From positions 1,736,001 to 1,800,000 of the forward strand of contig NC_089448.1 of assembly GCF_026210795.1 (NCBI RefSeq): DNA of 64,000 nt, given 5' to 3'. The notes under the pieces are model-generated. The model had not been told where the DNA came from and did no database searches. It saw nothing but the letters and a program-made list of their open reading frames with translations. This stretch comes from Rhizophagus irregularis. Taxonomy: Eukaryota > Glomeromycota > Glomeromycetes > Glomerales > Glomeraceae. Positions 45,232 through 55,058 of this stretch are shown here, one piece after another. Both the position numbers and the translations under genes were made by a program. The number at the start of each line of letters is the position of its first letter. Within the stretch, counting starts at the first letter, position 1.

Positions 45232-46201
45232 TCCCTACTTGTAATGCTCGACGGTCCATGTGGCTCTTAGAAAAGATCTGTAGAAGGACTTCAATACCTT
45301 CTATTATTTTTTTATTATCCAGAGGGCGACTAGACTTCAGGGCTTCATATCGGGAGAATAACTCCTTCACATTCTCAGTTTTCAGAGTTTCAGTCTTTGC
45401 AGTCCTACCCTGTACTTTTGCTAAGAAGTCCTGAAAGTCAGCTCCTAGGGTCTTACCAGAGAGTCCATAAGCTTCCCGAAAAACATATTTAATCCAGGTA
45501 TCTGTATTCTTGGCTAAGATACCAGGTACAAGTAAATGTTTACATTCTTTAGGGGATGGAAATACCCGAGCAAATTCAATCAAGTGTCCACCTTTTTTTG
45601 CTTCAGATACAGCTTTCTGACCATAGGGACTGAACTTGGATCGAACTGTGATTGAACTGGATTCAGACTGAGATCGAACTGGGTTCAAACTTGGATTAAA
45701 CTGAGATTGAACTGAGATCAAACTAGGATCGAACTGAGATTGCTCTGTGATTGAACTGAGACTAGTATCCCATCTTACTTGAATGGACAGTGGATCACTC
45801 TTGGACCGTCTAAGATCAAACACTACAAATTCATGTTGCAGAGTAAGATCATCAATTACTGGTGCTAATGACTCTGATTCTTCTGTATATAGGCGGATGA
45901 TTCTCTTGGTATCTGTAAGGCTCCCATGACCTCCATGCAGTGAGATGTAGTTAACATTTTCTCGAATAGCCTTAGGAATGGCAAAGAATCTTTGGGCTAC
46001 ATAAATACATGAAATATTTTTGTGTCGTCCATGTGTAAAGTAACCAGTGATGAGATCCTGGATTTTTTTAGGTGCATCCATCAGATCCTCGAAGATTACT
46101 ACAGTAACTTGAGTAGGGTCAAAGGAGTCAATCTCTGGAATCTCACTATGGGTTACTGCAGTGAATGGGATCTTCTCCTCTTCGAAAAAATCATGTACAA
46201 C
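45215..46201 (-). pseudogene. A32-like packaging ATPase, C-terminal part (cut by hAT MITE)
   Basis: The frame continues from 47308-47463 across the MITE (KWAVVH joins DFFEEEKIPF when one 8-bp duplication is removed). Walker B is VTVVIFEDLMD, followed by RHKNISCIYVAQRFF and KAIRENVNYI, the sensor-like Gln and Arg-Asn signature of the A32/FtsK-like packaging ATPases of Polintons and large DNA viruses. After the ATPase fold comes a repeated SQFDPSL/SQFNPSL stretch and a helical tail to 45215. In active Polintons this motor would load DNA into particles. Confidence 0.75.
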
Positions 46202-47299
46202 TAGTGCCTCAACCCGTATCCGGATCAATCCGGATTGATCCAGATTTTTTTTTTTTTCGGATATCCGGATTTTCACGGTTTTCATCCGGATTATAAACTG
46301 GATGAAAAATATCCGGTTTGACCTGGAATCCGGATGAAATTATTATTATTTTTTTTTTATTAATAATAATTTTGCTGATTCATAAAGATCTATATTTAAA
46401 TGATATTATGGCTAATTATTTTTGCGCCTAATACCAATTTTTTTATTAAAATTTATTAAATTCATATTTGTTATATTAAACTTTTTAATACAGTAAGTTT
46501 AAGAAGATTTTTCAGTTATAATTTATTTATTGAAATTTGTATCAGATTTGTTTATTTAAATTTATACATTAACAAATAACAAATAATTTTAGATTTCACA
46601 TTCAAACATTCAAAAGAAAAAAAACTTTATATTATTTTTGTTACAACAAAATAATAATTATTGTTTTAAATGAAAAATTGTTCAATATTATAAATTTATA
46701 TAATTATAACAACTTTTTTTAAAAATTAAAACTAGTGTTATATAATTTGATTCAAATGATTCTTTAATTTTTGAAAGAAGAAACAAATCCTTAAAAAATT
46801 GCCTTACTAACCCAACACATCTATTTATAGTAATCTTTAGCTGTATATAAAAATATCTTGTTTAAAATTTCATAATTAGTTAATTTACAAAGAAATGTTA
46901 AACAATAGTCTGAGACAATGCTGAAATAATATGAAATTGTTTTAAATAAAAGTATTTAATGAAATTGGAATTATGTAAATTTCGTGGTCTTGGATAATTT
47001 TGGCCAAATTTGTAATTCTGGCCGAAATTAACATCACGTGACACCGGAAAAATAGTTTAGCCACCGGGCAAAAAATTTTTTATCGGCTGGCATGAAAATT
47101 TAATGTTACACAATTTGTAATTCTGGCCGGCGTTATGAATTCTGGCCAGAATTATTGCTGATCATTTGTAAATCCAATCCAGTTTCCGGTTTCTATCCGG
47201 ATTATCTGATCCGGATTCAAAATCCGGGTCAATTCAGATATAATCCGGATTTTTTTTTGTATAATCCGGATGATGGTTTTCATCCGGGTCGAAGCACTA
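46202..47299. mobile_element. hAT-type non-autonomous element, 1.1 kb, in the ATPase gene
   Basis: Ends TAGTGCCTCAACCCG (left) and TAGTGCTTCGACCCG (right, other strand); an exact 8-bp duplication TGTACAAC borders it (46194-46201 and 47300-47307). Subterminal ATCCGGAT-rich repeats lie at both ends. The middle is AT-rich with no gene. Its right third (about 46995-47165) contains a block with AATTCTGGCC, ATCACGTGA and AATAGTTTAGCCACCGGG also present in the MITE at 63452. Confidence 0.85.
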
Positions 47300-47307
47300 T
47301 GTACAAC

Positions 47308-47463
47308 TGCCCACTTCAGCTCGTCAAGATATCTGCCAACTAAAAGTACTGCATCACATAGTACATACCGATTACCATCCTCCTTTGCTTTCTTGTCACC
47401 CATTAACAAATTAATGATCATAGTTGTCTTACCTGAGTCTGAGCTACCTGCTACAAGGGCCAT
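47308..47463 (-). pseudogene. A32-like packaging ATPase, N-terminal part
   Basis: Carries the P-loop: MALVAGSSDSGKTTMIINLL, Walker A GSSDSGKT. The first Met lies only a few residues before the P-loop, and the frame upstream is blocked by a TGA that reads as a former CGA, so the original start was probably further upstream (up to about 47540). Continues at 46201 beyond the hAT MITE. Confidence 0.75.
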
Positions 47464-47565
47464 GATGGAGCAAACTCATTGCCTTGTCTTGAGTCGGTCG
47501 TGTACTCGTCCAAATTGTATACATAAAGATCCATTTAAATTTTATTCTAACTTAGTTTAAATACT

Positions 47566-48363
47566 ATGTCGACATCAACACCAATTCCAGTTTATACTCC
47601 TTCAAAACCTACTGGACCGCCTCCTGCACACTTGACCAATAAAGAAAATGATAATGAATTAGTTAGAATACTTAAGGCTCATGCAAATTTATTGACTACC
47701 AGGGGTCGTTTAACTGTTGATTCAGAGATACAGGAGGCAAATAATCAAATCAAACATATTATTAATATATTAATGTATCTCTGTAAAGCAAAACATGAAG
47801 AACTTGGTATTACAAAAGATTTGTTAGTTTTTGCACAAGGTAAGATAAATGCATTTGATGAAACGTTTACTAATTTAGAATGTCAATTAGTTATTATACG
47901 TGCTGCCAATGATAATTTCATATAAGAAAACCATAACCTGCAAAGAGATTATGATACTATGGTAGAGCTTCGTCAACGGGCTATAGGTAAACGTAATCAG
48001 GCACGACATGAACGTAATGTATTACAAGCAGATTATACTCAAGCAGTAAGGGATCGTAATGAGGCTCAAAATGCTGTGAATCGTGGTAATATCCTTCTAA
48101 ATCATTGGCGGCTGAGGGCTACTTGGACTGGAGGACAACTTGTATTGGTTAATGCGCAACTTGGACAGGTTAATGCACAGCTAGCACATGCTAATAATAG
48201 GGTGCGTTTTGGGATTCAGATATTAGGGAGACTTAGGAATAGACTTTTCCAACAGATAGCTGCTCTTAGAATTCAGGTACAATGGTTTCGAATTAGACAA
48301 TTGAACCCACCACCACCTCTTTTATACAATCCACTAGAGACGATATGGCTACCACTGCGATAG
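47566..48363 (+). pseudogene. Coiled-coil protein next to the Gag-like gene, one stop
   Basis: 265 codons in one frame from ATG 47566 (MSTSTPIPVYTPSKPTGPPP) with a single TAA at 47923, probably a former CAA. Pro-rich start, then long heptad-like helices (RQRAIGKRNQARHERNVLQA; LVNAQLGQVNAQLAHANN). Its last codons overlap the start of the Gag-like gene by 19 bp, suggesting that both work together, for example as a scaffold or matrix-like partner. That role is inference. Confidence 0.55.
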
Positions 48364-49837
48364 GATTGCTGATTTTTGAGGGTAAAGCTACTGATGATAT
48401 TGATACATTTGTTAGGCTTTATATGGGTTATCTTGATACTATTAATCTTAACCCATACGCTGCTGGAGGGCCACCAGAGTCTTGGAAAAGAGCTATGGGT
48501 ATACTTAGAAGCTGCATGGCTGGTGAAGCGGCTGAATGGTTTGATCGAGAAATTACAGGAAAAAATTGGGAACTTTCTGGTATTACTTCAAAAGGTGGAG
48601 CTAATTTAGCTGCTTTTGTAGCATTAGTAATACCAGAAGGTGCAGGAGGACCAAATGCAGGTACCTATGTAAATGGGTCTGAAGCACATGTTCATGCTAC
48701 AGATGCAGCTAATGCATTAGTAACTATTAGAGCAGCATTTATTCCTACCCATGATTTAATAGGTAGAGATAAAGCTTGGGGAAGAGCTGGTGCTCGTCCG
48801 ACAGATAGAGCTGCTCCAGCTACTGCAGATGCTGGTGTTGCTGCTAATAATAATCGTTCTATAGTTTTTCCAGGTATTAAACCTAACCAGGCGCTTTATT
48901 GGCTTAGAACACAATTTCCAACTATTTTAGATGAAAAGAAACGTATCCGTTTTAACAGTCTTTATCAGGAAAATGAGCCAGTTGATGCATTTTATAGAAC
49001 TGTAAAGAGGGCTGGAAAATTACTAAAACTAACTGATGATCTTATTATCGACCAGTTCTTTAGAGGTCTTTCGGCTGATAATATTTTTGAAGCAGAAAGG
49101 TTTAGTAATCTTAATCCTGATGACTTGGTTAAACATCTGAGAAATTTAGAACAGAGAAGGGCTGAAATGCGCTTGGGGTTACAAGATAGAAATCGATGAC
49201 TTCAAGCAGATTACAGTGATGTAACTCAACCTCCATTAGGAAAACAGGAACCTGTCGTACTGACATCAAAGTCATCTGGGGTTACTCAAGAACAATTACA
49301 AGAGTTACTTAAGGCTCAAGTTGAGGAACTTACCAAGAATTTTCAGGTGCAATTTAAACAATTACAGGCTCGGCCAGTTCATAATCCACCAGTCTATAGA
49401 CAGCAGATTAAACCTGTTTGACCAAAACCACAGAGACATGTTATTCAGGATCATCAGGATCCTGATTGAGATGATGGTTATGTAGAACCTGATGTTGGTG
49501 ATGATCCTGATACTCCTGAGTGGACTTTGGATGATCATCAAAATGCTATTGATCTTATTATGGGATATAAACGTGGGATGTCTAAAATACTTACAAAACA
49601 ACTTCAGAAGGCTAAAGATAAACGTGATGATCTGGATTTGGCCCGAGCAATGAGAAACCTTGATCTTAACGATGATGCTATGGACATTGATACTGTGAGT
49701 TTTGGTGAAAAAGTAGAATTGAGAGAAAAAGATGGTGATGTCTATATAGTTCGTGTTGGGTCAAAAAAAAAAGTAGTTCGAGTATTTCAAAACTTCTTAA
49801 GTCGTCCCCAAATAAGACAGCAGTTAGCTCTTCTAGT
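48345..49837 (+). pseudogene. Retrotransposon-type Gag encoded by the Polinton
   Basis: ATG 48345. The pattern is that of Ty3/gypsy Gag capsid domains: LLIFEGKATDDIDTFVRLYM, MAGEAAEWFDREITGKNW, and further on LYQENEPVDAFYRTVKRAGK, LIIDQFFRGLSADNIFEAE and LVKHLRNLEQRRAEM. A Pro/Gln-rich spacer and an acidic region follow; no zinc knuckle is seen. TGA codons at 49197, 49420 and 49467 all look like former CGA. At 49767 a run of ten A marks a frame change into the protease frame, either a 1-bp indel or programmed slippage. No RT and no LTRs accompany it, and it fits snugly among Polinton genes. Confidence 0.7.
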
Positions 49838-50521
49838 GTGCCATTGAATGGCAAAGCAACCCCTGTTAAGATTCCTGTGAAAGTTACTGGTAGTAAGTCT
49901 ACACCTGCAAAAGCTGTTACTAAGAATGACTTATTAAGCCTGTTAAGGTCTGCAGACTTTAGGAAATTACTCCGTGAGATTCTTCAGGAGGAAATGATGT
50001 CTGCTAGAAAAGTCACAGAGATTTCAGATGACTTAGCTAAGGAGGAACAAGAAGAGGATATCAGGAAAGACGATCCTATGGATATTGATATAGCTCGTTT
50101 GGAGAATACTAAAGATCTTTTAACACTGGATGGGGAGGTTAATGGGATAGCAATTCAGTGTTTAGCAGACACTTGTGCTAATGTGTCGTTTATTCAGAGA
50201 GAAGCTGCTGAGGAATTAGGGTTGGATATCGACAAGAGTATTACATACAACATATCTGGTACTCCAGGAACAGGTAGGACATTCGGCATGGTAAAGGGAG
50301 TGTCAATCAAACTTACCCCTGATTATGCTATCACTGAGGATCTTGCAGTCTTAAGTAATTACAAGCATAGGGAAATTGGGTTAAGCCGAATGTGTCTGAA
50401 ACGTTACAATTATGATGTCCATGAATCACATGAACATATAGTCCTTACCTGTGATGGGAAGAATGTTTTTATCCCGATAGTTCCTGATGCTAATCGAGGG
50501 ATAAAAAATAAGACCCTTTAA
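49838..50521 (+). CDS. Retropepsin-like aspartic protease of the Polinton
   Basis: Continues the Gag-like gene in the frame entered at the A10 run (49767); the open frame reads SSSSISKLLKSSPNK before the Met at 49838. The protease core is LLTLDGEVNGIAIQCLADTC then ANVSFIQREAAEELGLDI, that is an ADTxAxxSFI active site in which Cys stands where family members have Gly (DTG). Downstream IGLSRMCLKRYNYDVH corresponds to the ILG-type second signature. The stop at 50519 is only 15 bp from the end of the convergent integrase gene. The DTC variant may be inactive or a real substitution. Confidence 0.65.
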   Translation: MPLNGKATPVKIPVKVTGSKSTPAKAVTKNDLLSLLRSADFRKLLREILQEEMMSARKVTEISDDLAKEEQEEDIRKDDPMDIDIARLENTKDLLTLDGEVNGIAIQCLADTCANVSFIQREAAEELGLDIDKSITYNISGTPGTGRTFGMVKGVSIKLTPDYAITEDLAVLSNYKHREIGLSRMCLKRYNYDVHESHEHIVLTCDGKNVFIPIVPDANRGIKNKTL

Positions 50522-50536
50522 TTCTTCTATTTTTTT

Positions 50537-51659
50537 TTATTCCCAAAATTTGCGAATTAAGTCAGGGACATCCTCCTTCAACCGGTCAGCAGGTTCCCAA
50601 GTAGCCTCAGTGTCTGGATAGTGCTCCCACTTAACCAAATACTGGTCTTGACCTTTTCTAATGCGATGCCGAAGTATCTGCTCAGGAACAAATCTTTCAG
50701 GTTGTCCTCTTATCACAGAGTCAGGTGGAGGCTTTTCATTAATAGGAACTACTTGCAATTCCTTTCGGGTATATGCACATCTGGATACACCTAATCGACC
50801 ATGTGGTCCATTAAGGAGATATGTAGGAGGCTGTTCGGGTGAGAGTATCATTTTTTTGATTACACGAATGTTTGAGTTCCATCTTATGTCTTCTGTACGG
50901 AATTTTCTGTGAAGTTTGTTACCAAGTACAGAAATAGGTTCATCTAACTTGACTCTGACACGTGTTCCTTCAGAGAGGAGGTCTGTCTTTTTTGACACTT
51001 TGGGTGACCCTGTCGGAATGTCTGGGGGATTTCTCTGCCAGAGTTCATTTACTTTACTCACTATATTATGGAAATCTTCTGACCATTCCACAGATGTCAC
51101 CCCGGTTTTCAACTCCTGTGCTACCATTCGTTTAAGAAGGGGTTTTTGAATGGCTTAGATAGCTCTTTCAGCATAAGATTGCTGTTTATGCCTTCCTGGC
51201 TCTCCAAACCTCATCATTACCCTAGGCTGTTCAGGAAAAAATCACGTACCTGGTCGTTAGTGAATTCTGATCCGGAGTCTGTCTCCAGTCAGTGTATTGG
51301 AGGCTTGATACGATTTCTTCTGTAGATTTTGACAAACCCGTTTAGAACTCTATTTGCAGTCTTATCCTTTAGGGGTTCTGCATCAACTCTCTTTCCTGCA
51401 ACTTCCACCACTACGAGAAAATAGTGGAATCCTTTGGGGTCAACTGGCATCTCTGCAAGATCTGCCTGATGTGTTGCATTTGGTTTCCATACAATTACCT
51501 TTGGGCGTTCTGTTGACTTTTCCTTTAGGGGCTTTTTGTATAGGTTGTAGTGCTCTTCACCTTTTAGAATTCATGCTGATACTCCAGAGAGATTGTAGTA
51601 CTTATAGTAATTCTCTAAGTGTGAATTATTACGACAAATTAAAGGAATGGTTTTAGACT
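50537..51659 (-). pseudogene. Polinton integrase (retroviral type) with C-terminal chromodomain
   Basis: DDE integrase that inserts the element. From the 5' side: GEEHYNLYKKPLKEKS, core strand HQADLAEMPVDPKGFHYFLV (first Asp), LETDSGSEFTNDQV (second Asp), QQSYAERAI (Glu), then an SH3-like segment (LSEGTRVRVKLDE) and the chromodomain ILRHRIRKGQDQYLVKWEHY plus EATWEPADRL to the end at 50537. In-frame TGA codons near 51572 and 51292, a TAA near 51155 and a frameshift near 51215 disable it; the nonsense codons are consistent with C-to-T change. Only the part downstream of 51127 is continuously open. Convergent with the Gag-protease gene. Confidence 0.8.
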
Positions 51660-51671
51660 TCAAATCTTAAG

Positions 51672-51992
51672 ATGACACGTTTTTACTGCCTAAAGTGCAA
51701 GAAGGAAACTGAGACAGCTAGTGAAATACAAGATATGACTACAAATGGGCGTTACCGGCTGCATGGTGATTGCACAATTTGTGGTATGCATAAGAATACT
51801 TTTACTGGAGTAGACTGGGTGATCAAGAAGAAGACTAAGGAGAAAAAGAAAGAAACCGCTGCTAAGAGACAGCAGACGGCTTACAATCGGCAATGCAAAA
51901 AACTCAGACAGAAAATTTTAGATGCTGATGACACTTGCAAGCAGTGTATTGATAAATGTCTTAAAGAGGCAAAAAAGAGGAAGTCAGATTAA
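51672..51992 (+). CDS. DUF5679-like zinc-ribbon protein of the Polinton
   Basis: 106 codons. MTRFYCLKCKKETETASE, then TTNGRYRLHGDCTICGMHKN: the CxxC..CxxC ribbon with a central NGR is the pattern of the DUF5679 family found in Polintons and related viruses. A very basic Lys-rich tail and a second Cys pair (CKQCIDKC) follow. Last gene before the right inverted repeat, divergent from the integrase across about 12 bp. DNA or RNA binding is likely. Confidence 0.65.
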   Translation: MTRFYCLKCKKETETASEIQDMTTNGRYRLHGDCTICGMHKNTFTGVDWVIKKKTKEKKKETAAKRQQTAYNRQCKKLRQKILDADDTCKQCIDKCLKEAKKRKSD

Positions 51993-52035
51993 TACTGCCT
52001 TCTAAAAGTATTCTTTATCATCTGAATCGTCTTGA

Positions 52036-52498
52036 TATACCCATTGTTCAATTACTTATTTTTTCTGACGGGGGCGGGACGGGGTTGGCCTTACTGGCTT
52101 TATAGACCTTCTAGGGGCTTACCTGCTAACTTACCTGGTTTGCTGTCTCACTGCTTCCAACAGATTATTAGACGGAATCCTGACTTGTTCCAGATGTTCC
52201 GGATGTGGCGGATCTGGGGGTAAAAATAAAACTTTTTCTGGGGGGATGTCCTCTCATAATTTTTCTGAAACATCTGCCACATCTGCCACATCCAGGACAA
52301 CCCTCTCATTATATCCGTTATTGCTTCCTTTTCTATTGTTTTCTAGTTATTTGGTATATATATTTGTTCCAGATGTTGTCCCAGATTGTGGCGGATATAT
52401 GGGGATTCCTGAGCCCCGTAGGGGCCATATAGGTACTGCGACAGGTCGTAGACCCGGAGGTGGGTGGTGCTTGCACCTCTTACATCCAGCCCGATGAC
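52036..52498 (-). repeat. Polinton right terminal inverted repeat, 463 bp
   Basis: Complement of 17111-17573. Its outer end reads CATCCAGCCCGATGAC, after which the accessory gene of element B continues. Differences from the left copy are scattered single bases (for example GGGCGGGACGGGGTTGG versus its counterpart). Confidence 0.9.
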
Positions 52499-53274
52499 TG
52501 TTAACCTCTTCTTTCAAGTCGTCATTTTCAGAACCGAATTCTGCGTTAACACCAGCAAGAAATTTGTTATCTTCTCGTAAGTGAGCTATTTCAGTGGCAA
52601 CGATAGCTGTATGTTTGGTTAATTCATTATTTCGTCATTCTAACTGTAAACACTTCGCACGCAAATCGGATACTTCTTGAGATAACCTCCGATTCTCTTT
52701 ATAAAAATGTAAAATCAACAAAAAAAAAATACTAAATCTAACTGACGATATATACACGATACAGACCTGTTGATGCATCATCATCATCGCGGGTAGGTTC
52801 ATTAGTTTGATATCTGACTGGAAGCCAAAGATTTTTATATCTCTCTTTTACACTTTGAACTCGTTCATAACTTGGCGCAGCAGATGGTGGTTGAGTATTG
52901 GACGAATCCGGAAGCCAAAGATTTTTATATCTCTCTTTTACACTTTGAGCTCGTTCATGACTTGGCGCAGCAGATAGTTGTTGAGTATTGGATGAATTTT
53001 TATTGATGTTAGTAGTTTGAGCTCGCTCATGAATTGGCGTGGCAGTCCCTTCAACAGCTTGTTGGATATTGAACAAACTTTTATTGATGTTAGTAGTTTG
53101 AGCTCGCTCATGAATTGGCGTGGCAGTCCCTTCAACAGCTTGTTGGATATTGGACGAACTTTTATTGATGTTAGTAATCATTTTATTTTGATTATCACTA
53201 GCCAAACCTTTTTCAGTATTTTTATTTTTTCTATTTTGGATCATTATTTTTTTTGGTTGCGAATTTTGGCTCAT
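52499..53274 (-). pseudogene. Accessory gene of element B, 5' part (cut by Polinton)
   Basis: ATG at 53274 (MSQNSQPKKIMIQNRKNK). Exon 1 contains two pairs of internal repeats: twice a block with NIQQAVEGTATPIHERAQ (about 53155-53030) and twice one with ERYKNLWLP (about 52945-52830). A donor near 52745 and an acceptor near 52700 join it to a coiled-coil exon (RENRRLSQEVSDLRAKCLQL; ENDDLKEEVN) with one TGA, which runs into the Polinton edge and resumes at 17110. Function unknown. Divergent from the transposase at 53848. Confidence 0.55.
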
Positions 53275-53847
53275 TATTTTTTTATTTTTTTTTTGGTTGC
53301 GAAGAGTATTAGACGTTAAAACTCTAAAAAGAAAAGGTTGGTGAGAAAAAATGAAGTTTTATTTAAAAAATTAAACTTTAAGAAACTTTCGCCATCATAC
53401 TGATCGAATAGTCTATTTTATTATTAATATTATTAATCGAACGATTTGAACGCAAATCGACATCATGTAATATTTATAATTTAAGTGATAGTTGATGATT
53501 TTAATAAATTTAATATAATTTAAGTATTATATCGACAATTAAACTCTAAAAAGATTAAACTCTAAAAAGAAAAAGGTTGGTGAGAAAAAATGAAGTTGTT
53601 TAAAAAATTAAACTTTAAGAAACTTTCGCCATCATACTGATCGATCGAATAGTCTATTTTATTATCAATATTATTAATCGAATGATTTATATTTATAATT
53701 TAAGTGTAGATTGATGATTTTAATAAATTTAGTATTACATCGACGCAGTTGATGATTTTATTCTAATTTAAGTATTTTAAACAAATTATATTGATATTAT
53801 TGATATATTATTAACAATTAACTTTATTTCGAAAAACGTTTACAAAA
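53275..53847. promoter_or_regulatory. Divergent intergenic region of element B with long direct repeats
   Basis: Two copies of a block of about 130 bp lie at about 53319-53460 and 53560-53710, sharing AAAAGGTTGGTGAGAAAAAA, ACTTTCGCCATCATACTGAT and AATAGTCTATTTTATTAT. Both promoters of the two diverging genes must lie here. No gene is seen. Confidence 0.55.
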
Positions 53848-55058
53848 ATGACGAGAAAAAGATCATTATCAAGTATACTTAATGAAGAATCAGATTCTAG
53901 ACCTCATGCCATACCTTCATCACGTATACAAAGAACTAGATCAGTGTCAAATATAATTGACGAAGAATCTTCAAATCAATCTTATCCTACATCATCACGT
54001 ATTGGAAGGTTAGTTGCATGTAATTGTTCTGAATGTAATGGACGATTAGTAGATCCTCATACGAAAACTATCCATGAAATTAACCAAGATTCAGAGGATG
54101 ATGATTCAGAAAGAACAGAAGTACATCTAAATGATGAAGCTGAATTGCCTAGTGACGAACCATATGAAAGTGCCTCAATATCAGATGAACTACAAATGAG
54201 AAAATCGGAAGCTGAATTGCCTAGTGATGAACCATACGAAAGTGCCTCAATATCAGATGAACCACGAATGAGAGAATTGGAAGCTGAATTGCCTAGTAGA
54301 CAACGATCAAGAAAATATGTTCGACCGGTTATAATTGCTGAATTAGGAGATATAGTAGATGATAAATCTTCTGAATCTTCTGAATATACTACGGAGGAAG
54401 ATGCAAATATCGATGATAGAAATGAATCATCTGATAATGAACCATCCAATGATGACGAATACCATGAAATTTTTGAAGATTATTCATGTCCACCTTTCGA
54501 ACCATTTCAAGATTCTGATACTGAACAATCAATAAATAATCAGTTCTTATGGATATTATTATGGATCATGAGCTTCTGAACCAGGTTTAACTTACTAGAA
54601 ACAGCTACAGAATCATTGATAAAATTCTTGAAGCTTGTTCTAACAGAAATCGGTAGTCCTGATTTTGATACATTTCCTGACACTTTATATCTAGCAAGAA
54701 AAGCCCTTAATCTTGAAGACTGGTTTCATAGTTTTGTGGCGTGTTCCAAATGCCACAAATTATACAACAAACAGGAAATAAAAAGTTTTCTCCAAAATGA
54801 GCAACCTGCCATCATGAAGTGTTGCCATGTCGAATTTCCTAATTCGACAACTCGAAGATTAAGGTTGTGCCAAACACCTTTGGCACAGAAAACAACATTG
54901 TTAAATAACCAAATTTCAATCAAACCTGAATTATTATTTTCGTTTGTGAGTATTAAGCAGCAATTGGAAGCAATGTATCGTCAACCTAACTTTGAAAATT
55001 CTCTAAGGCATTGGATAAATCATCCAACTTTTGATAATATCCTAACTGATATATACGA
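53848..55058 (+). pseudogene. tnp2/CACTA-like transposase of element B, 5' part
   Basis: ATG 53848 (MTRKRSLSSILNEESDSR). The N-terminal CNCSECNGRLVDPHTK aligns with CYCNKCNGKYVDPRTK of transposase A. An acidic region includes a tandem of a 25-residue unit (AELPSDEPYESASISDE). A TGA at 54577 lies where transposase A has RYQTRF. The zinc cluster CSKCHKLYN...CCHVEFPN follows. The frame is cut at 55058 by the solo LTR, within DIYD (DVYDGEIWKNF in transposase A). Confidence 0.75.

Larger units (their letters stand above)
17111..52498. mobile_element. Maverick/Polinton DNA transposon, 35.4 kb with nested insertions
   Basis: Bounded by 463-bp terminal inverted repeats and carrying the diagnostic set: D5-like SF3 helicase, protein-primed-type DNA polymerase B, A32-like packaging ATPase and retroviral-type integrase with chromodomain, plus a DUF5679-like zinc ribbon. 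It splits the accessory gene of element B. Without the LTR retrotransposon, the LINE sequences and the hAT MITE about 14-15 kb remain, within the usual Polinton range. The 6-bp target duplication expected for Polintons is not recognisable. Many genes carry nonsense and frameshift changes, so this copy is inactive. No jelly-roll major or minor capsid gene is visible. Confidence 0.85.

Noticed and set aside
48345-50521. Gag-protease block as an ordinary nested LTR retrotransposon
   Set aside because: No LTRs, RT or RNase H nearby, and it is tightly packed with Polinton genes on both sides. Kept as a resident module, but listed with a refutation test.
17590-51659. Reassignment of TGA to a sense codon, to explain the many in-frame TGA codons
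   Set aside because: TAA and TAG interrupt the same genes, frameshifts coexist, and the intact LTR element and transposase A need no such rule. C-to-T decay explains them better.
17111-52498. 6-bp target duplication of the Polinton
   Set aside because: Flanks (left ending TTCATTT, right starting TGTTAAC) do not match at any spacing I tried, so none is claimed.
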